Shown here: positions 7,659-15,900 of the stretch, one piece after another
Numbering within the stretch: position 1 is the first letter of the stretch
Layout: each line of letters starts with the position of its first letter
DNA from: Streptosporangium lutulentum
GTDB lineage: Bacteria > Actinomycetota > Actinomycetes > Streptosporangiales > Streptosporangiaceae
Direction: 5' to 3'
Assembly (NCBI RefSeq): GCF_030811455.1
Contig: NZ_JAUSQU010000001.1
Span: forward strand, 7,192,001-7,256,000
Length of the DNA: 64,000 nt
The notes under the pieces: generated by a model
Told to the model about the DNA's origin: nothing
Databases searched by the model: none
Seen by the model: the letters and a program-made list of their open reading frames with translations, nothing else
Position numbers and translations under genes: made by a program

Positions 7659-8570
7659 TCAGGGAAGCAGCACCTCTCCGGCGAGACCGGCCACGACGGG
7701 GATGATTCCGAGAAAGACGAAGGCCGGCAAGAAGCAGAGGCCCAGCGGGGCGACAGCCTGAACCCCCACCCGCTGAGCAGCCGCCGACGATGCGGCGCGA
7801 GCGGCCTGGCGGGAGTCATCGGCCAGTCTGGTGAGAACATCGGCCACCGGGGCTCCGCTGAGCGCGGCCCGGCTCATCGTGCGTGCCAGGGGAGCGAGTG
7901 AGCGTTCGGATGCGAGAACCTGCCAGGCGCTCTCCGGCGCGGCGCCCAGTCTCAGCTGTCCGTTCACCCAGGCCAACCGGTCGCCGAGTGGCCCGCCGAT
8001 CGCCTCCACCGTGACACCGATGGCCCCGCTGATCGGCTGTCCCGCACGCAGGCAGGCGACCATGAGATCGGCTGCCAGCGGCAAATCCGCCATCACCCGA
8101 GCACGTTGCCGCCGAAGCTCGGGCGACTCCCGCCTTCGCACGATCACCAACACGACCCCGAACCCGATTGCCCCCACGATGGCTCCAGGCGTTCCGCCGA
8201 CGGCCAGATACGCCATCAGTCCGGCGGCGAACGCCACCATTGCCTCTCTCCGGCTCGGCCGCCGCCTTCCAGCGGAGTCGTGGCCCGCCGCATGTGGGGA
8301 GAACACCGTATGCGGAGAAAAACGCGGAGAGAACGAAGGCGCTTCCGCACTCGTCCGTACCCCCTCAGGTGACCATGCTCCTTGAAGTGCGGGTGACCGT
8401 TCTCCCTGAAGCTCGGAGGGGCCGAAGCGCCCTTCTGAAGATGACGGTCCCGAAGCCGACGATCGTCGCCGGGCTCTGCGGATCCGGGCGGCAGGATCGC
8501 CAGGTGCGGCCCACAGCCACCCGGCGACTCCGGCGAGCATCACGGTGAGCAGCATGATCATTTTCTTCAC
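7659..8570 (-). CDS. tadC: Tad pilus platform protein TadC (type II secretion F family)
   Basis: A 303-aa inner-membrane protein with a T2SS_F domain: N-terminal helix (1-22), a charged low-complexity linker (about 30-110), two membrane helices (about 112-145), the cytosolic helix bundle with ADLPLAADLMVACLRAGQPI (about 163-182), and a C-terminal hydrophobic pair near 275-300. It should form the assembly platform with TadB for pilin export powered by TadA. It follows tadB by 42 nt in the same operon. Since tadA upstream is interrupted, expression or function of this gene is probably compromised. Confidence 0.88.
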   Translation of the reverse strand: MKKMIMLLTVMLAGVAGWLWAAPGDPAARIRRARRRSSASGPSSSEGRFGPSELQGERSPALQGAWSPEGVRTSAEAPSFSPRFSPHTVFSPHAAGHDSAGRRRPSRREAMVAFAAGLMAYLAVGGTPGAIVGAIGFGVVLVIVRRRESPELRRQRARVMADLPLAADLMVACLRAGQPISGAIGVTVEAIGGPLGDRLAWVNGQLRLGAAPESAWQVLASERSLAPLARTMSRAALSGAPVADVLTRLADDSRQAARAASSAAAQRVGVQAVAPLGLCFLPAFVFLGIIPVVAGLAGEVLLP

Positions 8571-8612
8571 TCCTCGCTTCTCGTTCTTTCCCGCCGCGCC
8601 CTTCGGCCTCGG

Positions 8613-9323
8613 TCAGGTCTCCTCCGCACGGGTGACCAGGCGGTGGGTCCACCACAGGCCGCAGGCGTCGAGTGCGAGGCCCAGGATCAGGCAGCCCGCC
8701 CCTGCCGGGCTGCCGAGCAGGAAGTGCAGCGGTCGCATGCCGAGCCCAGCCGCCATCAGCAGGCCCAGCACCGGCAGCCCCGCCAGGAGACGGGCGGTGG
8801 CGCGAGGACCGGCCAGTTGGGCGGCGACGTCCTGGCGGTGGACCTGAGCCTCCCTGAGCGAATCGGCTACGCGGTCGACGAGAACGGCCAGGCCCGCCCC
8901 TGCGGTCATGCTCACCCTCCAGCAGGCGGCCAACCGGCGGAAGGCCTCACCGCCGCGCTCCGGGGCCACGGCGAGTAAGGCGGCGGGGACGTCACCACCG
9001 TCCCTCGCTGCCGCGATCAGCGGGCGCAGCACCACCGGATCGGGAAACTCCACGGCGGGCACTGCCCGTACGAGTGCCTCACCGGCCGTCCGGCCGGCCG
9101 CCAGTTCGGCCGAGAACGCCTGACACAGCTCGATCGACGCGGTCCGCCAAGCCCGCATGCGTTTGGAAGGCCGGGAGCGGCCGGTGAACCTCTCACGTAG
9201 AGAACGCGATTCACCCAAGCGGTGATGCCGTGTCCGCATCCATCGCAACCGGGCCGTACCGGGATCGGGGCCCGTCCACAGCCACACCGCCAGAGCGGCT
9301 AGGACCAGGGCCATCATCGTCAC
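8613..9323 (-). CDS. tadB: Tad pilus platform protein TadB (type II secretion F family)
   Basis: A 236-aa membrane protein: N-terminal hydrophobic helix (1-18), a basic linker, the T2SS_F core with ELCQAFSAELAAGRTAGEAL (about 66-85), and two C-terminal membrane segments (about 178-225). It pairs with TadC as the Tad assembly platform. Its ATG overlaps the tadA stop by 4 nt (ATGA), showing that tadA-tadB-tadC is an operon. Like tadC it now lies downstream of the insertion. Confidence 0.88.
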   Translation of the reverse strand: MTMMALVLAALAVWLWTGPDPGTARLRWMRTRHHRLGESRSLRERFTGRSRPSKRMRAWRTASIELCQAFSAELAAGRTAGEALVRAVPAVEFPDPVVLRPLIAAARDGGDVPAALLAVAPERGGEAFRRLAACWRVSMTAGAGLAVLVDRVADSLREAQVHRQDVAAQLAGPRATARLLAGLPVLGLLMAAGLGMRPLHFLLGSPAGAGCLILGLALDACGLWWTHRLVTRAEET

Positions 9324-9911
9324 GACGACACCCCCGACGTGTCAGAGGCATGGTCGCCCTCCGCAGCGGAGCCCCCCGCGTCGGAGTCGTACAGCGACCG
9401 GCGAGTCGCCGGGAATCCCTCCGGCCGCTCATGACGACGCTCCTGCCGAGCGGATTCATACGGCTTACGGACGGGACCGGGCGGCCCAGGGTCATACGCC
9501 CTGCGGACGGGACCGGACGGCGCAGACTCCTTGAGACCGGACGACCCGGGCTCCCACGTCCTGCGGACGGGACCGGGCGGCGCGGACTCATACGGTCTGC
9601 GGGTGGGGTCGGGCGCGGTGAGAATGCCGGGTGCGCGGGCCGCGAGGGCGGGGAGGCCCGGGCCGGAGATCACCTGGCCATCAGGGGAGAAGGTGAGGGC
9701 CGGCTCCGCGTCAACGAAGCCTGAGGGACGGCGGATCATCATGCAGATCTCGGCCACCCGGCGACGTCCGTCGGTGTGATCGCGGGCGAGGTGGATGACG
9801 ACGTCCAGGGCCGCGGCGATCTGGCTGTGGACCGCCTCCCGGCTGAGACCGGCGGCGCAGGCGAGTGCCTCCAGCCGGGGTGGAACGTCTGCGGCGGTGT
9901 TGGCATGCAAG
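9320..9911 (-). pseudogene. tadA: tadA, C-terminal half (separated by element insertion)
   Basis: This is the 3' part of the Tad ATPase gene, beginning at the codons for LHANTAADVPPRLEALACAA, the second half of the conserved His-box and following helix. It ends in a proline/glycine/arginine-rich tail (residues about 90-170 of this fragment) built of repeated GPVRR/YESA/DPG units. The TTG at 9910 could serve as a start, but no ribosome site precedes it. Joined at one AAG (9909-9911 = 15901-15903) to the half at 15901-16787 it gives a continuous 491-aa protein, so the split is due to insertion, not to sequencing frameshift. Confidence 0.92.
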
Positions 9912-9920
9912 CCCTGTTAA

Positions 9921-9951
9921 CTGAACTAATGATGGAGTTTTTCCAGTTCAG
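9921..9951. repeat. Left end of the element: paired recombinase arm sites
   Basis: CTGAACT (9921-9927) and AGTTCAG (9945-9951) form a 7-bp inverted repeat around a 17-bp AT-rich centre, the look of two recombinase-binding arms at an attachment site. The outer arm extended by AA (9921-9929) recurs inverted at the right end (15890-15898). Roles are inferred from position and symmetry. Confidence 0.6.
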
Positions 9952-9988
9952 AGGCATATTTCCCTGATCTCTGTTAGCGTCCCGCCTC

Positions 9989-11272
9989 ATGATCGACCAA
10001 AGTCCCGATCGGGATCTGGCGTCATTAATGGTGCGGATTGTGGGACGGCTCGTTGCAACGGGTGATCCGTGGGAGCCGTTCCAGTTGCTGGACCGCGGCG
10101 GCGCGGTCGTCGAGCCGGTGGCGGCGTTCCTGCGCGAGCTGCAGGCGCAAGACCTGTCGGAGTCGACGCTGCGCTCCTACGGCAATGATCTGCTGCTGTG
10201 GTGGCGGTGGCTAGCGGCGGTCGAAGTGCCGTGGAACCAGGTGACGCCGGCCGAGGGGCGGGACTTCGCGCGGTGGATGCAGATCGCGGACAAGCCGACC
10301 CGGACGCACTGGCGTCACCGTGACGGCAGCCCTGACGGTGCTGATAGACGTGGGCGGGGCTCGGCGACATCGCGGGCCGGGGAGGTGAATCCGCAGACGG
10401 GCAAGGCCCAGCCCGGCACGAAGTTCGCGCCGTCGTCGAGGGCGCATGCCGAGACGGTGCTGCGCCGGTTCTATGACTTCCAGCTCGAGGCCGGGACGGG
10501 TCCGATCGTGAACCCGTTCCCGCTGGACCGGTTGCGGCGCGCGGGCCGCGCGAACGCCCATCACAATCCGATGGAGCCGTTCCGGCGCGAGCGGGTCGGC
10601 CGCTACCGGCCGAAACTGCCAGCCCGGATCCCCAAGCGGGTCCCCGACGACCAGTTCAACAAGATCTTCGCCGGGCTGAAGTATCACCGCGACCGCGCCC
10701 TGGTGGCGTTCTGGGTCTCGACCGGCGCCCGGGCCGAGGAACTGCTCGACTCCTTCCAAGACGATGTCGACCCGGGCGAGCAGGTCATCAGCGTGACTCG
10801 CAAGGGGAGCCGGGCGACGCAACTGCTGCCGGCCTCGCCAGATGCGTTCGTGTGGTTGCGGCTCTACCAGGAGGAGATCTGGCGCAAGGGCGCTGCCCGC
10901 GGCCGCCGTCAGCCGCTCTGGGTCACGCTCCGGCGGCCCTTCCGGCCACTGACCTACCCCGCCGCCCGCGCGATGTTCGCTCGCGCGCAGGAACTGCTGG
11001 GCTCGAACTGGACCATCCACGACCTCCGGCACAGCGCGGCCTGGCGGATGAGCCAGGACCCGAACATGCCGATCAGCGATGTTCAGTGGATCCTCGGCCA
11101 CGCGAGCTTGAGCACCACGCAGCTCTACATCACCCCCAGCCAGGACGAAGTGATCGCCCACGCCCTCGCCCACCACGACCGCAGAAGACAGCAGAAGCCC
11201 GTCTCGGTCACGCCTCCGGCCGTCAGCTACAACCCTCGCTCTCTGGACATCCTCTTCGGACGGGACACATGA
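9989..11272 (+). CDS. Tyrosine recombinase/integrase A of the tadA-inserted element (TnpA-like)
   Basis: A 427-aa tyrosine recombinase. An N-terminal SAM-like/core-binding region (about 30-190) contains LSESTLRSYGNDLLLWWRWL; the catalytic domain has the full set Arg248 (TGARAEE), His344 and Arg347 (HDLRHS), His371 (LGHAS) and Tyr380 (TTQLYI). It should cleave and rejoin DNA at the element ends. A 50-residue insertion after about residue 100 is Arg/Gly rich. The ATG at 9989 lies 60 bp inside the left end, so its promoter must lie in or across the end. It overlaps the next gene by 4 nt (ATGA). The pair resembles the TnpA/TnpB arrangement of Tn554. Confidence 0.92.
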   Translation: MIDQSPDRDLASLMVRIVGRLVATGDPWEPFQLLDRGGAVVEPVAAFLRELQAQDLSESTLRSYGNDLLLWWRWLAAVEVPWNQVTPAEGRDFARWMQIADKPTRTHWRHRDGSPDGADRRGRGSATSRAGEVNPQTGKAQPGTKFAPSSRAHAETVLRRFYDFQLEAGTGPIVNPFPLDRLRRAGRANAHHNPMEPFRRERVGRYRPKLPARIPKRVPDDQFNKIFAGLKYHRDRALVAFWVSTGARAEELLDSFQDDVDPGEQVISVTRKGSRATQLLPASPDAFVWLRLYQEEIWRKGAARGRRQPLWVTLRRPFRPLTYPAARAMFARAQELLGSNWTIHDLRHSAAWRMSQDPNMPISDVQWILGHASLSTTQLYITPSQDEVIAHALAHHDRRRQQKPVSVTPPAVSYNPRSLDILFGRDT

Positions 11273-13752
11273 CAACCCAGAGCAACGCCTCACGCCAGCG
11301 ACTCGTGAGGGCTGGATCTTTCGCCTCGTCCCTGAGCGGTGAGTCGGTCAAGCAGCTTCGGGTGAAGTTCCCCGCCAGGCAGCCGCCGGCGGTCTGGACG
11401 GCGACCACGCACTCCGAACGGCAGATCCTCGAGGATCTGAATCACCATCCTGGTCGGGCCACTGGCACCACGCACGACCAGCGGAAACGCGGAGTGCGGA
11501 AGCTGCTGCTCTGGCTCAAGGACTTCCCCGGCGAAACATGGCAGCAGCGTTGGTACGCGACACCCGCCCACTCGCTCGGAGGGAAGTGGGATGAAGAAGC
11601 CCTTGCTTGGCTTGTCGACCATGACCCGACCGTCCAGAAGAGAGGAGCCTTGAAGGCTGGGTTCCTCTGGCTGGTCTGCGCGGATGTTCTGCGCCCGGAC
11701 GTGGAGTGGCTCTCGACGATCATTCGGTCCCGCCACTGGCGGAACCCGATGGCCACCTACCGAGATCCAGAAGGATTCGCTCAACTGCACGCTGCTGCTG
11801 ATCGTCAGGGAGTCGACGACAAGCGCAAGCACCAGGCTCTCATCCAGATCACCACCATCATGGCCGCCAAGGGCGGCAAGGTGGCTGATATCACTGTTGG
11901 TGACTGCCTAGAGCTACGCGAGGTCGAGTCTCGCACTCGCAACCAATTGGGCGCAGGCCGGGGATATTTTTATGATCTTCTGCAGCAGCTGGAGTTTTTC
12001 CCCGCAGACGCGCCGCCCACGCTCCGGCAGTTGACCATGCGCTCAGGCCAGGTGAGCCCGGGACAACTGGTGGACCGCTACGCCCTGGAGTGCGGACCCG
12101 TTCGCGACCTGATCGTCGACTACTTGGCCGAGCGCCAACCGGCTCTCGACTACAACACCCTGGAACAACTCTCGCGACATCTGGCACTGCACTTTTGGAA
12201 GAACATCGAAACCCACTACCCGGGCGCCAGTTCCCTCCGGCTGCCCTCCGACGTCATCGCAGCGTGGAAGTCCAGGCTGCAGGTCAAGACCCGCCGCGAA
12301 CGACAGCCTGACGGCAGTGTTCGCGAGGTCACCACCCCGCGGAGCAGCTACATCGACCTGTTGACCAACGCCCGGGGGCTTTACCTCGATATCGCCCAGT
12401 GGGCGACGGAAGATCCTGCCCGTTGGGGGCCATGGGCAGCGCCCTGCCCCATCACCGCAGCGGAGATCTCCGGCAGAAAGCGCAACGCGAGACGCAAGGC
12501 GCGCATGGACCAGCGCACCCGAGAGCGACTGCCCACCATCGCCGCCTTGGTCCAGGTCGCCCACCAGCAGCGAGTGGACGCACAGGCACGCCTGACCGCA
12601 CTGCGCAACGCAGCTCCCGGTGAGACCTTCACCGTCCTGGGCGAGGTCTTCGTCAAGGCGGTCGGAGAACCCAGCCGGGCCGTCGGCAGCGACTTCGCCT
12701 ACGACTCTGCCGGGCGACTTCGGCAACTCGCGCGGGCCGAGAACCGGGCCTTCTGGGCCTGGGCATCAGTCGAAGTCCTGCGTCATACCGGTCTCCGCGC
12801 CGAGGAGATGCTGGAGATCAGCCACCAGAGCATCACCCAATATGTCGTCCCCGACACCGGTGAACTCATTCCCCTGCTCCACATCGCCCCCTCGAAAACC
12901 GATCAGGAACGCCTTTTGGTCGTCGACCTCGAACTCGCCGACGTCCTGGCGACGGTCGTCTCCCGGGTTCGTGGTGACGCAGGCGTCGTTCCATTGGTCT
13001 CCACCTATGACGTCCACGAGAAGACCTGGAACCCCCCGATGCCGATCTTGTTCCAATCGCGAGCAGGAGGACAAAACCATCCTCTCGGCCAGAGCGCGAT
13101 CCGCCGGGTTCTCGACGAGTTGCTGCTGGCGGCCGGCTTCACCGACGCCGGGGGGCAGCCCTTGCAGTTCCAGCCCCATGACTTCCGGAGGATTTTCACG
13201 ACTGAGGCGATCTTGAATGGGATGCCGCCTCACATCGTCCAGTTGATCTTGGGGCACAAGTCGATCGATACGACCATGGGGTATCACACGGTCTATCCCC
13301 AAGAGGTGATCAACGGGCACCGGGCCTTCATCGCCCGACGACGGGCGATGCGCCCCAGCGAGGAATACCGCACCCCCACCGACCAGGAATGGGAGGAGTT
13401 CCTCGGCCACTTCGAGCGCCGGAAGATGGCTTTGGGCGATTGTGGCCGCGCCTACGGCACAAGCTGCCAACATGAGCACAGTTGCATCAGATGTCCGCTT
13501 TTGCGAGTCGACCCAGCTGAACGGCCCCGCATGGAGGAGATCCGAGACAACATGATCGCCCGGATCGCCGAAGCCGAACACCAAGGATGGCTCGGCGAAG
13601 TCGAAAGGCTGCAAGTCAGCCGGGCCGCAGCCGAAGGCAAACTCGCCCAGCTCGACGAGCGGGCCCGCCGCGCGACCACGATCAACCTCGGCATGCCGTC
13701 CTTCCCGGAGATCGCCGGGCGAACCGCCACGCTGCCCGGCCGTCGACCATGA
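11269..13752 (+). CDS. Large tyrosine recombinase B of the element (TnpB-like)
   Basis: An 827-aa second recombinase. The first 480 residues are a long DNA-binding region without obvious motif; the catalytic domain has Arg510 (TGLRAEE), His637 and Arg640 (HDFRR), His663 (LGHKS) and Tyr672 (TTMGYH). A C-terminal cysteine/histidine cluster CGRAYGTSCQHEHSCIRCPL (about 730-750) looks like a metal site and is followed by a coiled-coil-like stretch. Start ATG at 11269 overlaps the stop of gene A, so a frame reaching back to 10852 is not used. All catalytic residues are intact, so the element could still be mobile. Probably acts together with protein A. Confidence 0.92.
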   Translation: MTTQSNASRQRLVRAGSFASSLSGESVKQLRVKFPARQPPAVWTATTHSERQILEDLNHHPGRATGTTHDQRKRGVRKLLLWLKDFPGETWQQRWYATPAHSLGGKWDEEALAWLVDHDPTVQKRGALKAGFLWLVCADVLRPDVEWLSTIIRSRHWRNPMATYRDPEGFAQLHAAADRQGVDDKRKHQALIQITTIMAAKGGKVADITVGDCLELREVESRTRNQLGAGRGYFYDLLQQLEFFPADAPPTLRQLTMRSGQVSPGQLVDRYALECGPVRDLIVDYLAERQPALDYNTLEQLSRHLALHFWKNIETHYPGASSLRLPSDVIAAWKSRLQVKTRRERQPDGSVREVTTPRSSYIDLLTNARGLYLDIAQWATEDPARWGPWAAPCPITAAEISGRKRNARRKARMDQRTRERLPTIAALVQVAHQQRVDAQARLTALRNAAPGETFTVLGEVFVKAVGEPSRAVGSDFAYDSAGRLRQLARAENRAFWAWASVEVLRHTGLRAEEMLEISHQSITQYVVPDTGELIPLLHIAPSKTDQERLLVVDLELADVLATVVSRVRGDAGVVPLVSTYDVHEKTWNPPMPILFQSRAGGQNHPLGQSAIRRVLDELLLAAGFTDAGGQPLQFQPHDFRRIFTTEAILNGMPPHIVQLILGHKSIDTTMGYHTVYPQEVINGHRAFIARRRAMRPSEEYRTPTDQEWEEFLGHFERRKMALGDCGRAYGTSCQHEHSCIRCPLLRVDPAERPRMEEIRDNMIARIAEAEHQGWLGEVERLQVSRAAAEGKLAQLDERARRATTINLGMPSFPEIAGRTATLPGRRP

Positions 13753-13856
13753 TCCTGTCCCAGTCCGGGAGCTCAGCCCTGATCCGCGTCTGGAGTGACG
13801 AGCAAGACCTCGGTCCCGGCGCATCGCCGATCCCCCTGAGTTGCAGCCCGCGGTGA
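13749..13856 (+). CDS. 35-codon ORF overlapping the recombinase B stop
   Basis: An ATG at 13749 overlaps the TGA of the upstream gene (ATGA), as at the A/B junction, and opens a 35-codon frame ending at 13856. Tn554 carries a third small gene, tnpC, at this place, but the peptide here shows no coiled coil or recognised domain. It may be a vestige of such a gene or chance. Gap 13857-13949 holds no other gene. Confidence 0.3.
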   Translation: MILSQSGSSALIRVWSDEQDLGPGASPIPLSCSPR

Positions 13857-13949
13857 ACGCCTCCGGGCGTTCCATGCCCGTCCCCATAGGGCTTTGTTGA
13901 CTATTGTGGCCTTCCTGCCAGGCCGCTGGCGGGCAGAAGGGAAGCGGAC

Positions 13950-15332
13950 ATGGCCTTGAATTTCGATGCCAGAAAGGCCCCACGCAACCATGCTGAGCTC
14001 GAAAAGCTCGTGCAGGCAGTGCGGCAGGCCAGCAAGGCAGACGAGACGATCTGGTTGGAGTGGAAGTCCGAACTGGACTTGAACCCGGCCGACAAAGGAG
14101 ACAAAAGCGGCAGAGCACATGTCGCCAGGGCGATCATTGGGTTCGCCAACCGGATGCCGGAAGACGCCGCTCGCTTCGCCGAAGGCTACGGCTTCCTCTT
14201 GGCGGGAGTAAGCCACGACAGCATGGCCGGCGTTCGCCAGCACGACATCACCGAGCTGGTTCGCTGGATCCGCCCCTATGTCGGCGAGACCATCAACTGG
14301 CAGCCGACCTACGTCGAAGGCAACGGGGACAACGGGCCGGTGAGCATTTTGGTCGTCACCGTCGACCCACCCCGCTGGGGCGACCCCATCCACTGCATGC
14401 GCAAGGAAGCTCCATCGCCGACCAGAGACAAGAACATCCCCGAAGCGGCGATCTTCACCCGTCGAGCTGATGGCACGACCGCCCGGGTCAACGCCAAAGA
14501 GCTCGACTTGCTCAGCCAGCGGCTACTGCGTCATTCCCCCAGCATGGAGCTGGCGCTGGAAGTCGGCAGCGGCGTTGCGACCCCGATTTCCTACCCAGAT
14601 TCCGATGTCGCTAGGTTGCTTGGAGCTCTGGAGGAGCTAGCTCTGAGCTCTTTGAACGAGCACCTGGCGAACAGGGGCAAGCCGCGTAGTTACGTTGTGA
14701 TGGAGATTCCAGAGGAACGAACGCCGGAGGAGTATCGGCAAGAGGTCAAGCGCTATCTCGAAAAATGCCAAGCCAAGATCAGCGAAGCAGTGGACGAGAC
14801 CGCCGCCATCTTCCTAGCCCCGATCGTGTTGCGACTGACCAACCCGACGGAAGCTCCTCTTACCGGCGTCCAGGTTGTCCTCAACATCCCAGGCGATGTC
14901 CGTGCCCTGGAGCCAGAGGAGGCGGCCCCCTACGCCAGCAACGACAGGTTCCCCAGAGCCTTGCCAAAGCCGCCCGTTACCTTCGGCCCGACCTTTGGTC
15001 ACAACTTCCAGAACACCTTCATGTCTCCCCCTGACCTTATGGGCCTTCGATCACTCCGCAACGGGCCTCCGGTCCGGATCGACAACTCCGGCTCGACGAC
15101 GGTCTACTTCCCCTCCGTGGACATCCACGCAGGCCGTCATGCAGACCTAGCTCCTTTCGTCCTGATAGGCACCGCTGGCAGCGATGAAGGCATCACAGCG
15201 CAGTGGTCCGCAACCTCCTCGAACATGAACGGTTCCTTGGCCGGCGAACTGCACATCCCCCAGGCAGAGCCGATGTCTTTCCTTGAGCTGTTTACTGCTC
15301 AACCAAGTGACAGCGACGACGAAGACGAGTAG
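13950..15332 (+). CDS. AlbA_2/Schlafen-type putative DNA-binding protein, cargo of the element
   Basis: A 460-aa soluble protein. Its N-terminal domain has AlbA_2 (Schlafen AlbA_2-like) features: IWLEWKSELDL (about 34-44), ARAIIGFANRM with the conserved N of the family AFaN motif, then a GFLLAGVSHD strand-loop (about 88-97). Residues about 190-270 are helical and charged; about 285-440 look beta-rich, starting LAPIVLRLTNPTEAPLTG, with an acidic tail SDSDDEDE. ATG at 13950 follows AAGGGA. AlbA_2 proteins occur as regulators and in anti-phage systems; that this one is defensive is inference from its place as element cargo. No enzyme motif is seen in the C-terminal half. Confidence 0.75.
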   Translation: MALNFDARKAPRNHAELEKLVQAVRQASKADETIWLEWKSELDLNPADKGDKSGRAHVARAIIGFANRMPEDAARFAEGYGFLLAGVSHDSMAGVRQHDITELVRWIRPYVGETINWQPTYVEGNGDNGPVSILVVTVDPPRWGDPIHCMRKEAPSPTRDKNIPEAAIFTRRADGTTARVNAKELDLLSQRLLRHSPSMELALEVGSGVATPISYPDSDVARLLGALEELALSSLNEHLANRGKPRSYVVMEIPEERTPEEYRQEVKRYLEKCQAKISEAVDETAAIFLAPIVLRLTNPTEAPLTGVQVVLNIPGDVRALEPEEAAPYASNDRFPRALPKPPVTFGPTFGHNFQNTFMSPPDLMGLRSLRNGPPVRIDNSGSTTVYFPSVDIHAGRHADLAPFVLIGTAGSDEGITAQWSATSSNMNGSLAGELHIPQAEPMSFLELFTAQPSDSDDEDE

Positions 15333-15336
15333 CCCC

Positions 15337-15363
15337 TGCCCCGGGAGCCACCGCCTCGGGGCA
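15337..15363 (+). terminator. Hairpin after the AlbA_2 gene
   Basis: TGCCCCG (15337-15343) pairs with CGGGGCA (15357-15363) 4 nt after the AlbA_2 stop. Probable end of the recombinase/cargo transcript. Confidence 0.6.
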
Positions 15364-15378
15364 ACTCGAACTTCGTCG

Positions 15379-15391
15379 TAGTTCAGAGAAG
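15379..15391. repeat. Internal copy of the element right-end 13-mer
   Basis: TAGTTCAGAGAAG at 15379-15391 is identical to 15891-15903, the right end abutting tadA. After this internal copy the sequence CCTCGTTAGCGG resembles the left-end sequence CCCTGTTAACTG that follows AAG at 9911 (8 of 12 bases). The site therefore reads like a right end joined to a left end. Confidence 0.7.
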
Positions 15392-15396
15392 CCTCG

Positions 15397-15810
15397 TTAG
15401 CGGCGAAGGAGCATAGCGAGGGCCCTCTCCCGTTCGGGCCTGGTGGCTGCCTGGGCCTGCTTGAACGCCTCAGACTCCTTGTCCTTCCACCATCCGGGCT
15501 GCTGCGTTGCGCTGCGTTCGACGCAGAACGGCAACCTTCGCACCAGGGCGTCATCGGCCGTCAGGCAGGACACCCGCCGCTCGCCGGGCCTACTGTGATC
15601 TTCACCCCTGACCTCACGCGGATACAGGCCCATTAACACCGCCTGACCGGCCTCGGCGACATAATGACTCGCCTTGCGAGCAGCGTTCATCTCCGAACTC
15701 GTGGGCTTGCGTCCCAGGACCTCGGCGACGACGTCCCGCACGATGATGGTTGATTCGGAGCTGAGCCGGGTCAGGAAAAGCTCGCGCCAGAACGCCGTTC
15801 CTCGATTCAC
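15397..15810 (-). CDS. Orphan 137-aa protein on the possible satellite segment
   Basis: A 137-aa basic protein, antisense to the other element genes and bounded by the two 13-mers. The first half is predicted helical with DVVAEVLGRKPTSSEMNAAR (about 27-46), which could be a helix-turn-helix; the C-terminus RPERERALAMLLRR is strongly basic. Start is GTG at 15810; no good ribosome site is seen. Stop TAA lies within 6 bp of the internal 13-mer. I recognise no family. A DNA-binding accessory or excision-type role is possible but only by position. Confidence 0.55.
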   Translation of the reverse strand: MNRGTAFWRELFLTRLSSESTIIVRDVVAEVLGRKPTSSEMNAARKASHYVAEAGQAVLMGLYPREVRGEDHSRPGERRVSCLTADDALVRRLPFCVERSATQQPGWWKDKESEAFKQAQAATRPERERALAMLLRR

Positions 15811-15900
15811 CTGGGGATGTTCCCAGTTACGCGCTAGATCAACTCAGCATCTTGCCCACAACTGAATCAGCCGACTGAAACCGTTGACCTTAGTTCAGAG

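Noticed and set aside
10852-13752. 966-codon start for recombinase B
   Set aside because: The first 139 codons overlap recombinase A in a shadow frame; the ATGA overlap at 11269 gives the natural start.
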